Shown here one piece after another: positions 21,106-32,647 of a stretch of 64,000 bases of DNA. This DNA comes from Chamaecyparis obtusa (Eukaryota > Streptophyta > Pinopsida > Cupressales > Cupressaceae). Below the pieces are notes generated by a model that saw nothing but the letters and a program-made list of their open reading frames with translations, had not been told where the DNA came from and did not search any database. The position numbers were made by a program, and so were the translations under genes. Location of the stretch: contig BSBK01001158.1 of NCBI GenBank assembly GCA_027943335.1, forward strand, positions 372,001 to 436,000, written 5' to 3'. Every line of letters starts with the position of its first letter. Within the stretch, counting starts at the first letter, position 1.

Positions 21106-22922
21106 ATTGTATTTCTTTGAAGATGGAGATGTTTGACAGGTAGGATAATTCTTGGGGTACCTTCTAATAGAGTGATCTTTGATGCTTCCCCCCTAGTTAC
21201 AACATTAAATGTTGCCTCTCTTGGCTTTTCTTTTACCACAATCACATTTATTGTTTTTTCATCACCACTTAAGGTATTAATGGTATTATCATAAGTGTGG
21301 GAAAAGTTAACTTTTTCATTACCCCTTTTGTTGTTGTGATTTGCATTTGATGATTCCCCCTTTTCATGGTTTAGGAAAGGGTTCTTTAAAGCTGTATAAT
21401 CCTCATTATTTTGAGGCCCTTCCACTTTTATGGTTCCATAATCGATTAGATCTTGGACAAGGTGTTTTAATTTCATACATTCATTCATTTTATGTCCTTT
21501 ATTGCGATGATATTCACAATGATGAGAATCATTCCATCGTGTTGGCTTGACTTGTGGTTCGTATGGCCTTGATTCGGTTAGAATAATAATTTTTTTGGCC
21601 ACTAAAGTTCTCAATGCATTTTCCAAAGGTTCATCTAAAAATGTGAATTTCCTTTTCTGATATGTGGAAAAGAATGGTTTAGGCTTATTAACATTGGAGT
21701 TATTGAAGGGATTTTTGTTGTTGTTATTATTGTTGTTGTGGTTAGTGTTGTTGTTATTATAAGGAGCCTTGGTCATTTGGTTGACATTATACGTTGGGTT
21801 TGACCTGCTTGATAAATTAAAAGGGGTAGCCTTTAAGTTGTGTGCTTCCACAAATCCATCATTCACAATATTTTTATTGGTGTTTTTTAACCATGGTCTT
21901 GGTTTATCACTGTGATTGTTGGATCCTTTATTATTATTATAATTATAGTTATTGGTATTGTTGGTATTGGTATAGGTTTTATTATCTTTGAATAATTTGA
22001 TTTCACCTCTTTTAACCAACACTTCTTAAAATTTGATCCCATTTTTGATGATCTTTTCAAATGTAGGGGGACATTGAAGTTGGAGCCTATAGATCATCTC
22101 CATATTTAGATTATTCATAACTATTTCCATCTTTTCTTTCTCGGGTATGCTTCATGGATATTGTGAGAAGACTATTCTCCACCTTTAGAGAAACCCTATA
22201 AAAGACTCACCATCTCGTTGTTTAGTATCACATAGATTAAGTGTGGTGATTTTGTGCTCTATGTTATAGGAATAATCAGTCATGAATTTTGAAGCTAATT
22301 CCTCAAATGTTTTGATCCCTTGTGGAAGTTTGGAGAACCATTCCATGGCTTGGCCTCCTAAACTCCTCAAAAATAGCCTCATTAAATATATGGTGTTGTG
22401 CATGAATTCGATACTTAGAGCACAAAATTCTCTAAGATGGTCTTGTGGGTCTGATTTATCCATGTATTTATCATATTTGGGGAAGACCACATTAAGTGGG
22501 AAAGGTGCCATAACCAAGCTCTTATCAAAGGGAAATGGGCATAAAGCCTTGATGGAAAATGGCTTAGGTTTGGTCACTTTTCTCATTGTGTCGATTTGTG
22601 CTCGAAACATTTTCAATTGTTTATTCATAGCACCTATAGGATTATCCTCTTCCTCATCTTTCTTAAGTGTTGCGATGTCATAGTCATGAGGAAGTTTTAC
22701 CCCTGCTTGGGCTAAGTTAAGGACATATCTTTTCGCATTTCTCTCTATAAGTTTATCCACAACCTCAAGGAATTCAAGATCTTGGGCTGCCCTATTGGCT
22801 TTATCTTTAGTTGTTTCTTTAGGCCCATGGTTTTCTCGATTAATATATTCATGATTTGTTGTTCCTTTCTCTTCATTGTGTCCCCCATGAAGGTAATCGT
22901 GATATGCTACGTCTCTATCCAT
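21060..22922 (-). pseudogene. Gy-B Gag
   Basis: Gag precursor read from ATG 22922 in one frame to 21060, with TAG and TAA stops between 22185 and 22022. The capsid region includes FPKYDKYMDKSDPQDHLREFC, LRSLGGQAMEWFSKLP, FMTDYSYNIEHK and, after the stops, the LQCPPTFEKI region. Near 21490 is a Cys-x2-His-x4-His-x4-Cys zinc-binding motif (CEYHRNKGHKMNEC), the variant typical of Tat Gag. Between them is an Asn-rich stretch (about 21660-21990) coded by AAC/AAT repeats. No frameshift was seen until the protease overlap. Confidence 0.85.
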
Positions 22923-24822
22923 TTGATCAAATCTCTTTTCAAAAAGATTTGGGAGACTATCCCCTAGGTTGTGAATTATGAAAGAAGTTCGAGATTAAAA
23001 TTTGGGGACCTCTCTTGCTATGCAAGTGTCATCTTCTTGTAAAGATAGTTTAAGTCTGTGAGATCATGTAGAAACCGACATCAACAAAGGCTTGATTTGA
23101 AGTTGTTTTCCCCAAACTTGGTGATTGTTCTTTTTATGAAGATATTAAAAGTGTAAAATGATTTTGCAAAAAGGATGTTTCTCACTTGTTCTATGTATCT
23201 CCAAACAAAGCAACCACAAATACACTTGTTATTTTTAAACCCTCTACACAAAAAGTGTTTGAATATGTTAGGACATTATCACAGGTTTTTCACGACAAAC
23301 AACTTCAAGAAATCTACCTAGTTGTCAAATTGGTTCGTAAACATGGCTTTACAAGGTAGGATTTCTAAGTTAACAAGGTATTTAATCAAGATTTCATTCA
23401 AAATGGACATTAAGTTTCATCCCCAAAAATAAGGGGCTTCCCACCACCGGTATATCAGAGTTTTGCACAATCTCGAAGGACTACTCGAGGAAGTTCAAAA
23501 CTTAATATCCTTTTGTCATCCACCCCATTAAGGATTAATGCATTTGTTTTTATAGTGGGTCACATTATTGCGGCAAAGGAAGTTGTATCCCACTTTGGGT
23601 TGTCCCTCTCACCAGCCTTGTTAAGGCAAATCTCCAGAGGCGAGCCCACTATCGATCTAGCATGTTCATTTGTAAAGCAATAAATGGATTTAAGAAATAG
23701 GTTTTAGGAGTTTGATTCATCAAAATGTGAAGAGCATATCCTTATCTATTATTGCCTCCCAAGCACAATTAACAATTTTCAATTATCCAAACCCACTAAC
23801 TAATGGGAATTGAGTATTTCTACTCTCCTCCACAAATAAGGGGTTATAGATTAAATTCTTGATTTATCCTTTATGTTGGTTTAATTACTAGATTTTGACA
23901 AAAATTACAAGGCCACAATTTAAGTAAAAATTGACCAAGTTTAGGCTTACTTGCTTTGAAGCTAGCAAAGACTAGGGGCATTTTTAATGAATTTTCCTAT
24001 GGATTTGACTCACCTACTAGCGATCGTTCCCTCTTCTTTGCCTCCTCTTTGAAAAGTTAGTCAACACAAATAAGAAAAATGAAGAAAACAAGAAGAAATT
24101 GAAATCTAAGCCTTATTTTTCAAACTTGACAAAAATTGATGAAGGCATGTAAATCCAATTTAAGGATACAAATTTCAATTTGTAAGCTTCTACAACTTGT
24201 AAATATCATTCATATACCTCACCTTCTTGTTGTGAATCCTCCCAAATGAGTTTAATGTTTTCTATATTCTCACTTTTGATACATTTAGCTAAGGCTTTGT
24301 CCTAACTGTTGTATCTGGTCTCTAGATTTTTAATCTTCTTGTGACCTATCATCATAAAACCAAAGAAAAATCATCTCCCGACTGTCAGATTTTGCAAATT
24401 TGAAATACAGTCATACTTGCTGCAGACATAATTAAATGTGATGTTAAACTTATTGAAAGCGTTGTAGAAAAAATTAAAAATCATGAAAATAGAATTTAAA
24501 AGCACTATTTTATCTAACAAATGTGCATACAGGAAATGTTGAAAGCACAACAGGATGAGTTGGACGTGCTTCAGGGTCAGGGTATACGCACTGAAAGAAT
24601 TAAAGATAGGATATTAGAAAGATTGAAAGAGCCATTTAACTGTGTAAAGGCACAAAATTTTGCCATGAATGCACTATTTCAGGCATTGGATGCGCTGTTA
24701 AAACCTTGGTACGCACTGCATAAAGTCTCAAAAGTGTTGTTAAACTTGCAAAATAGAGAAAAAACAAGGAAAAATCCTATAATCTAGCAATTTTCCAAAA
24801 TTTTAAAAGAATGAGGCCTAAT
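22923..24822 (-). other. Gy-B 5' leader, 1.9 kb
   Basis: Between Gag and the primer-binding site. It is AT-rich with no ORF carrying a recognisable domain on either strand. Long leaders are common in the Tat lineage; some members have an extra ORF here, and I see none. Confidence 0.6.
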
Positions 24823-24840
24823 GCCCCATGGTGGGCACCA
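24823..24840 (-). promoter_or_regulatory. Gy-B primer-binding site
   Basis: The minus strand reads TGGTGCCCACCATGGGGC, three bases from the LTR. It matches the TGGCGCCCACCGTGGGGC class of plant Ty3/gypsy primer sites with two differences that fit C to T on either strand. Confidence 0.75.
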
Positions 24841-24843
24841 TTT

Positions 24844-25715
24844 TGTGTGTTTTGGAAAGAACCTTCATAGGGTTAGTATTGTCAATAAATGAATAAAATA
24901 GCTAAATTACCACAAAAAGTAAGCTAATTAAGCAAATGAAGACAAAGAGCATGTTAGTGTTCAAAATTGCAGATGATCAAAACTAATCAGAAAACCTCTA
25001 ATTCTTAACTCTAGTAGTCCCAATAGATGCATCAAACAATAAAAGACACTAAGGTAATAAGGATCTGAGTCCTTCTTCACTTTGAGCTCTAAGCTATAGG
25101 TGGGTATTGCCTATCAGATTGAATTCTTCAAATATCACAAATGTAATCTGTATGCTTCATACAGATCTAAACATATAACTCTCACAAAACCTTAAAGTAA
25201 ATCATCATTTATTTTTTGATTGATGGTGAAAATAGTGCAAACTAAGCAATGACCAGTGCCAAATCCTAGGGCATCAGAGTCAATAAACATACATTTACAG
25301 AAAAACTTCTCAACTCAAATAATCCCGAACCCCAGATAAAATGCCTTACAAATTATCATTTTATGGATACATTATATCATCAAATTCATGAATAAACATT
25401 GAAATCTCTGAGACCTCACTCAAGATTTACCCCTCCCTTGAAAGGAACTCAAGATTCAACCCCACTATCTACCTTGTAGAAAGATGTACCTAAAATGCCT
25501 TACAAATTAAATACATGAAGAAATCAAGTTCACATATGAAGACAACAAATAATATACATGGAACTTTAGTATATTTTCATCAACCAATATTTTGTATCAA
25601 TACATTCAGAAACTGAGATTCCTTAGAATCAAAACACTAAAACCAAAAACTCCTATTACATTGAGAAATTCACCACCCTCAAAAATTCATAGACTTCATT
25701 ATATATAAATAGACA
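24844..25715 (-). repeat. Gy-B 5' LTR, first part (split by NA-1)
   Basis: Begins TGTGTGTTTTGG on the + strand just beyond the primer site and runs to the NA-1 insertion. It shows loose similarity to 50400-51020 (shared landmarks: CTCCTTCTTC..CTTTGAGCT, a TTACAAAT repeat, and CTACCTTGTA), so both belong to related LTR families. Its end probably lies in 33874-35092. Confidence 0.7.
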
Positions 25716-26941
25716 TGTAGATCTCTATAATTTTGTTGACTATTAGTGTCTTACACTTAGTCATATATCTAGGCAATGATGGTCGGTCATCACTGTGACC
25801 GAGTCATTTTGTAAAGGCTGAGTTTTGTATTGTAATACTTACTGAGAAGTAGTACTGTCGAGTAAAGTTATGGTCACATTATGTTTGTAATATACCAAGT
25901 GTATAACTGATGCCGAGTTACATATATCAATGGTTACCGAGTGACAGAGAAGTTCAACCGATGCCGAGTACAGTTGATGCCAAGTGCCAAGAATAACTTT
26001 TGTCGAGTTAGCTAGAATTGGCATGCAAGTCTGGAATGGCACAATGATCGAGGTAAACCATTTTTGGTGATAATAATGTTTTGTATTGAGATAATTACGG
26101 AGCTGATTATGCATCCATATTGTTATCATTGATCCCTATGTAAAACCTAGAGCCAATCAGAAAATTGTATAGTTTAGGCGGTAATAGGAAAATATCTGAA
26201 CCGTAGATCTTGTAACGGTAAAACATTTTTGTTACTATATAAGGGAAAGATCTAGATCAGAGATGTGAGAAAAAAAGAAGAGAACAAGAGATATTGAGAT
26301 TGAATGGATACTGTGAGTATGAGGAAATGATTAGGAAAAGTATTCTGATAGAGTTTAGTGACCGAGCAAAGTAGTGAAAGGACAGAATCAAGAAAGATCA
26401 GATAGAAGAGATCACAATCATACAGTAAAGAGAAGATCTGTAATCAGCATATCAGTGCAAATTGAAAGATCAGATACTGAGACATTTTGACCAATGTATC
26501 AGGGTAAATCTCTTAACCAAGTAGTCTTAGTAGACTTTTGTAAATCTCCTTACCGAGTGCTTACTTTATTGTAAGTTTGTAAATCATTTAACAAGGCAGA
26601 CTGTATAAGTCTCTTAGCTTTTAACATAGCAGAGCTCTCATAGGGTAGATCATGTTTTGATCACAATTTGTAGTCCTAATAGGCAAACTTTATTATCTGT
26701 AGTAGTGAAGATTTGTGGGTGTCATGCCCACCCCAATTTTACCTTTCAAGGGTTTCTGGGTTACCAAAATCTATTATGTTATGTGTGATTTCATGTATGC
26801 TGCTTAACAAAATATGTTACTTAGATTTTTCAAGTTTTTCTCAAATGATGTGTAAAGTTCTAACAGATTAAAAGGATAGAAGTCAGTAATTTCTAATTCA
26901 CCCCCCCTCTTAGTACTACTTTCCCATTTACATTTCCAACA
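25716..26941 (+). repeat. NA-1 5' LTR (1226 bp)
   Basis: Starts TGTAGATCTC and ends TTTCCAACA. Pairs base for base with 32648-33873. Contains repeated CCGAGT-type strings (for example near 25797, 25912, 25937, 25963, 26362 and 26552) and a TATATAAGGG string near 26237 that could serve as a TATA box. ORFs in it are not believable. Confidence 0.95.
26236..26245 (+). promoter_or_regulatory. Candidate TATA box in the NA-1 LTR
   Basis: TATATAAG-like string inside the LTR, in the position expected for the U3 promoter. The right LTR has TATGTAAG here (one A to G change). No transcription data are available to test it. Confidence 0.4.
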
Positions 26942-26943
26942 AT

Positions 26944-26955
26944 TGGTATCAAAGC
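26944..26955 (+). promoter_or_regulatory. NA-1 primer-binding site (initiator tRNA-Met type)
   Basis: TGGTATCAAAGC begins two bases after the LTR end. The Met primer site of plant LTR elements is TGGTATCAGAGC, so there is one G-to-A change. Confidence 0.9.
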
Positions 26956-27005
26956 TAAAGGTTTCTCATAGGCAAGTCTAACCACTTGAGGAAAAGATCT
27001 TAAAG

Positions 27006-28373
27006 ATGGAAGCTTACAAATTGGGAAAAGTCATAGAGAATCAAAAGATTGAAGTTCAACTAGCATTACAACAGTTGGAAGCAGCCAGAGGGGAACTGAA
27101 GAAATCTTTGAGCAAAAGAAGATAAATTGCTATTCAATAAAGTGAGACATAGTACAAGGAAGAAGACATCACTAGACTATTTGATACTGGTAGTTCTACA
27201 GAAAATGAAAAAGCCATGAAATAAATGGTGGAGAAAAACACCATACTGAATGATTAAATCAGGACTCTAAAGAGAGAATAGGAAATTCAATCTGTCAGAC
27301 TCTATGAAGTAGTGGAGCAGAAAAAGAAAGCTGAAGATGATAAGGCAATGGCTGAAGAAGACAAAAGACAAATGACAATAAGGCTAGATGAAAGAACTAG
27401 TGACATGCAAAGGTTGACTAATAATCAACTAGATATGGTAAATCAACTATTGCTAGCCAACCAAGAATTGGGTAGGAAAGACTTGGAGAACAATCAACTA
27501 AAATATGAAAATGATTAGCTGAACCATGAGTTGAGAATTGAGAAAGAAATCAATGAAAGGGTGAACAAACCTAATGAAGCTGCAAAGTATTTTGAAGAAC
27601 TGTTAAGGTCACCTAGGAGATCTGGTGATAGATCTGGACTTGGACTGAATGAGCATTCATCTACTGAAGAAGGAAAGTCATCAAAGAATGGAGAACAAAA
27701 TATTGCTAAACCAAAGAACAAAAAGCCCACATGTCATCACTGTGGGAAGCCAAGACATACAACCAACATATGCAGAAGCAAACATGGTAAGTCTGATTCT
27801 AAACCTAAGTTTAATGGACATTGTTTTAACTGCAAGAAGCATGGACATCAAGCACATGAATGTAGATCTAAAGCTAGCAATTCATCCACCTCACCCAAAT
27901 TTCAAGGAAGTTGTTTCAATTGTTAGAAATATGGACACAAAGCATTTGAATGCAGATCTAGACCAAGGCGGTCACCTAATGAGCAAACAAAACCAGTCAC
28001 CAAGCGCAACAGTTACAATTGGGATTACAACACATGGTACAATTGCCATTATTGTGGTAAGTATGGACGTATTGGAGCAAATTGCATGAAGACTCATTTT
28101 AGAGGCAAATCTAAAAGCTAGATGAATGGAAGCATGGTCTGTTATAAATGTAACAAGGTCGGTCACTTAAAGAGAGATTGCAGATCACCTATGTCGAGCA
28201 ATGCTAACAACCAGAATGAGGATATTTGTGAAAAATTGAGGAACTGGATGGAAAAGACATGGAGAAAGAAGAAGGAACAACAAGTGAAGCAAGCACATCT
28301 GAGGTCACCCAATCCGATGGATCAGGTGATCACACTTCTTCCAACTAAGCATGAAAGGTATGTCTGGAACTGA
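27006..28373 (+). pseudogene. NA-1 Gag with five CCHC zinc knuckles
   Basis: One frame from ATG 27006 to the stop at 28371. The N-terminal 270 codons are charged and coiled-coil-like (KKKAEDDKAMAEEDK, NQLLLANQELGRKDLENNQ). The last 200 carry five Cys-x2-Cys-x4-His-x4-Cys boxes: CHHCGKPRHTTNIC, CFNCKKHGHQAHEC, CFNC-stop-KYGHKAFEC, CHYCGKYGRIGANC (His to Arg) and CYKCNKVGHLKRDC. The boxes would bind element RNA. Nine in-frame stops (27123, 27138, 27150, 27222, 27255, 27279, 27516, 27924, 28119) are all TAA or TAG, each one C-to-T change from a Gln codon; there is no frameshift. The capsid fold was not recognised. Confidence 0.85.
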
Positions 28374-28896
28374 TTCTTGCAAAGCCTTACTTTACATTAG
28401 TTCCTAACATAAAATTGAGAAAAAGTCCATATCTGCATAGATCAAGATGCATTAGGACATATCTGAGCAAAATAGAAAATTTCATTTTGATGCCGAGCAT
28501 CAGTGTCATGACCGAGCTAACAATGTTTGCCGAGCACTTGTTATTGCCGAAATGCTATGCCGAGCTGTATCTCAATGGTTACATCGACCGAAATTGTGTT
28601 TAACCGAGTTTAACATGAGTATTGCTGAGACAACTGTATTTCACCTAAAATTTGTATGGAGCATTTATGAGGCCCTAATCCTATTTTTTCAGATTCTATA
28701 AAGTGGAAAGTTGCCGTTAATTTCATTTCACCAGGCTATTCGAGATTTTAGAGCAATTCAGAATTTGTGCAACCAGATCAAACAAAGTGATTCTGAATCT
28801 TCTCAGCGTGCCATCGGCAAAATTCATCTATAGGGTTAATTGACAAAAAGGTACCTTACCGAGCAATTATTTTCTTTTCAAAAATTACAGTTTGAA
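28374..28896 (+). other. NA-1 spacer with CCGAG motif cluster
   Basis: About 520 bp between Gag and the second ORF. From 28492 to 28610 the strings CCGAGC, CCGAGT and CCGAAA recur seven times at irregular 10-45 bp spacing; another occurs at 28857. The same string is scattered through the LTRs. No ORF with a recognised domain is seen. Confidence 0.6.
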
Positions 28897-31800
28897 ATGG
28901 CATCATCTTCATTTGCACCAATCAGGAAACAGGGAATGGAAGTTTTCAATGTACAACTTGTAAGGAATGAAGTTTGCAAGCTGAGGATGTTCAAGGAAAT
29001 ATCTGAAAGTGCGATCAAAGGAGATTTGAACGGAGCCCTATCTTCGACTTCAAAAAATGTGTTAATGATGAATGACATTAGGTCTTGCTATATGTGCAAA
29101 ATTGGAGAAATTGGTGATTATGAGATCAGGGAAGCATATGACAAATTATGTGTCAACAGAGTGCTGAAGTCGGAGCATAAGGTTGTTGTCGACCAAGGGT
29201 TAGTACATGCCCTAAATTTCCTACAAAATTTCAAGGTAGAATGGATAAAGATCATGTTGGGTCGAGTGCATGACATGCAATTATGGCTGGAAGATGGATT
29301 GGTGAAGATTACAAAGGAAATGATACATGATGTCACTAGTTACCCTACCATTGATAGAAAGAGAATGATGAAATGTGCAGGAAAAGAGGATATTCAAGTG
29401 AACACACAGGCAGTCTGGAACAAATGCGGAATGACAATTTCCACCATCATCGATCTAGAAATTAACTTCACTGTCAGAGTTATCTCGCATAAGTTTTACC
29501 AATCCAGTCGGTTGGACAATGTCCCCTGTATGGCAGTGGACCAGGCTTGGAAGATAATTAACAAAGGGCACACATATGATCTTGCCAAGCTCTAGCTGAC
29601 TCAACTTGCCAAGAACTTGAACTCCATCAAGACAGTGAAGAACTCTATGTGTAAGTTCGGTTCCTTGCTGATCTGTATATTCTTTTAAGTCAAAAAGTGT
29701 TTTCCTACACATGGTGATGTGACATGGGATAAGAAGAAACCCATTACTATTCAGATAAATGATTTCATAAATAAGAGTGGTGATGATTTTGAAGTGATAA
29801 TGGACAATTATTTCATTGAGTTTAAGAAGAAGATGAGGAATAGGACTAGAGTCCCTGTGTCTCTAATTGAGAAATATAGTAAAGACATATGCTTTATAGT
29901 AGACATAGACTTTACCTATGCACAGGAAGTCCTACCTAGGGTTTCATGGTTGATGCCACTACCCTATGAACTCAATATTGATGAAGCTACTGCTACAATC
30001 ACAACCCTCCTAGTTGAGGAAGTTGATAACAAGGCACCTTACTTTGGTACATTTGAAGAGGCCAAATCCAAGATCTCTTTGGGATTATTAGCTGCCACCA
30101 TTGAGAGAAGAAGAAAGAAAATAGTAAAGAATCTGGAAGAATATGGTAAAGAATCTAGTAAGGATGCACCACTAGAGTTAAGCCAAGGGTTAGGAGAAGA
30201 TGAGAAGAGTGCAACTAGTGGTAGTAAGATAGAAGAAGAAGAAGAGAAGAAACCAATAATTGTTGAGTCCCCACCTAAAAGAAGAGTGTTGAAACATAAA
30301 GTGTCTGAGACACCATCACTTAGACCTTGGCCTAGAAGGACTACTATTGAGACTCCTAAGATGCCTCCTGCATCTGCAAAGTGAAAACCCACTCAACCGA
30401 AGGAAGTGCTGACCAAGGCCATGAAGACATCGAGAAGGAAACTTGTTCTAACACAAGATGATGATGAAGCAACTGAAAGTGATGAAGAAATAAAGGGGAA
30501 GGCAACACAATAGGGTTCACATCAACTCACTGTCGATGAATTGTGTCATAAGATTACTAGCACAACTGTAGTTGATGAAGTGAAGAGATTAAATTTTGGA
30601 CCGATGAGTATTGGAGATAAAGAAAAAGTTGAGGATGCTATTCTTGAAATGTTATGCACTTTCAAGATGCTACCGATTGAAATTGAAAATAGGATCCCAA
30701 AGGAATTGTGCAACAGAGTCACACAAAAGTGGGAGTATGCTTTATAAACAGAGAAAGAAATAAGAGAGAGTACATTAGCACAAGTTGAATCCACTCTCAC
30801 TCCTGCAAATATCAAAAAGATAATTAACAAATATAGAGGCGAGTTTGATCCTAAACTTAGAGCCTATCTTATCCTTCAACACAAGATTGAAGATGTTGTT
30901 CAAGAAAGTTTGAAAATTTGGAAGGTAGTGTTTGGTTTGTTACCCACCCCGATAGAAGAAAAGGATGAAGGAAAGCATGAAGATACAATTGCTACCACTT
31001 CAACAGTTGTTGAACTTGACATCAAGAAAATTAAAATGGAGACTGATACTCCTAAGGAAGTGAAATCACAAGATACTTTTGAGGTTCATATTGTTGATAT
31101 ACCAGAGGAGAGCCCCATTAAGAACTCATTCTTAACTGAGGATGATTTAAAGAACACAATAGCAACTGGAACACACCTGCCAGGTAGTAACAAAGTACTA
31201 TTGCAAGTCAAGGATTATCCCACCATCACGAGCACATAATTTGCCGCTGATAATCCTACTATACCTAGAGTTGCTAATGTTGATAAGTTAGTAGGTACAA
31301 GTCTTACCGAGGAATCAATCAAGTCGGTACCATTAACTCACTCTGCCGAGGAAGAAGTTAAAGTAGAAGATAAAATTTAGAGTCTTTCTAAGGAAGAACA
31401 CAACACAGATGCACATGCAATAAAATCAGATGAACAAGCTGTTAGACCTCATGCTGAGGAAAAGGAAAAGGAGAAAGGATAAGGAAACAATAGAGGAAAA
31501 TTCATTGAAGAACAAGCACCAAAGGAACAAGAGGCAATCAAAGCTCTTGTACAGCTGCCGAGTGGAAGCACCCCACTGAGAGCACCAAAGGAGAAAGATG
31601 AGGTAACAATTGATGAAGTAATTATTATTCCTAAATGGGATACTGATAATCTTTCTTTCGAGAAGCTACATATAATGAAAGATTTGCTGACAAGGAAAAG
31701 TAGACAAGCAGAACTCCGAAGGGAGCATCAACAAAAATAGGTTCTTCATGAAATTAAGGACATATTTAATGAAATATATGACTTGTCAGATGTAAATAGT

Positions 31801-32499
31801 TCCACTCCTATATTGGAACAACTTGTACACATTGTTCAGAAAGTCAATAATGAAGTTACTTGTGCAAGTGATAAGCTATTTGAATGGTCAGAACGTAGAT
31901 TTGAGACAAAAATGCTGAATAAGATATCTGTCGAGATCATAGTTAAACAAGTTGAGTTGTCAACTTTGGTAAAGGAGACCGAGTGATTAGTTGTGGACGG
32001 CCAGTCTCTACTGGCCAAACTATGCAATGTTGAACTATTCACAGATGAGAACCAACACTTGCTTGAGACTCTCAAGAAAGAGATCCAAGCTACAAGTCAG
32101 TCCCTGACTTTGGATACCAGCACCAGTGCTGGACATTATGTTAAAGTAATGCAGACATAGGGTAAGTTAGCCAAGCTAATGGCAAATGATGGCAAGATTT
32201 GTTCTCGCCTACTCTCTATTCAAACTGTTCTTACACCACATCTGGAGGCTATACAGAGAAAATTAGCTAAGGCTAAATCATTGATCCAGAGTGATTCACA
32301 TTTATCTATAGCCAAGGGTCTCATCAATCTAGCTGCTGATTTAGAAGTACAAATTGAAGTGTTAAATCTCACTTCAACTGCATGGATAGATGCATTATAC
32401 ATGATCACGGTGTTGCACAGACCTTTTCTGGAGAAAATTTGTAACTTACCTACTGATGAAGAAATTAGTCGTGTCAAAAACAAGGGGGAATCATCATGA
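28897..32499 (+). pseudogene. NA-1 second ORF: 1200 codons, unknown function
   Basis: One frame runs from ATG 28897 to the TGA at 32497 with 11 internal stops (29593, 29686, 30382, 30511, 30745, 31237, 31378, 31480, 31738, 31984, 32158): five TAG, four TAA and two TGA, all derivable from CAG, CAA or CGA by C to T. There is no frameshift. Residues 1-500 look globular; 500-900 are Lys/Glu-rich and low in complexity (EEEEEKKPIIVESPPKRR); the C-terminal third is helical and coiled-coil-like. No protease, integrase, reverse transcriptase, RNase H, envelope signal peptide or membrane segment is visible. The N-terminal part loosely recalls ORFs called putative plant transposon protein; this is a weak, memory-based likeness. 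The real function is unknown. Confidence 0.75.
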
Positions 32500-32635
32500 C
32501 ATGAGTGTGAACAGGGACATGTAACATAATTTTGAATATGTATATATATCTCAGGGGGAGTATTAGGCTAGTACAAACATATTTTTGTAATTATATATAT
32601 GAATGTCATGACAAAGTGTTTTTGCCACTAATGTC
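32500..32635 (+). other. NA-1 3' untranslated segment
   Basis: Short AT-rich stretch between the ORF stop and the polypurine tract, with a GGGGGAGTATT string near 32554 that resembles a second, upstream polypurine tract. Confidence 0.6.
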
Positions 32636-32647
32636 AAAGGGGGAGAT
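32636..32647 (+). promoter_or_regulatory. NA-1 polypurine tract
   Basis: AAAGGGGGAGAT lies directly before the TG of the right LTR, the expected position and composition for the plus-strand primer of an LTR element. Confidence 0.9.

Larger units (their letters stand above)
16209..25715 (-). mobile_element. Gy-B: Ty3/gypsy Tat-lineage element, minus strand, 3' part displaced
   Basis: The minus-strand order is LTR (from 24844), primer site (24823-24840), leader, Gag, protease, a G-patch-like segment, reverse transcriptase, degenerate RNase H, second RNase H and integrase. This is the canonical Tat order. The integrase is cut at 16209 by Gy-A, so its end and the 3' LTR lie left of the window. 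The 5' LTR is interrupted at 25715 by NA-1 and probably resumes at 33874. Frame changes near 17640 and 21090, plus scattered stops, show it is dead. Confidence 0.9.

Noticed and set aside
24521..24787. 88-codon + strand ORF
   Set aside because: Lies in the Gy-B leader, has no motif, and is of a length expected by chance in AT-rich DNA.
27006..32499. Reassigned stop codons (TAA/TAG read as Gln)
   Set aside because: The pattern of stops at Gln positions could suggest a variant code, but LTR divergence, His-to-Arg in a knuckle and TGA stops fit decay of a silenced element in a plant nucleus.
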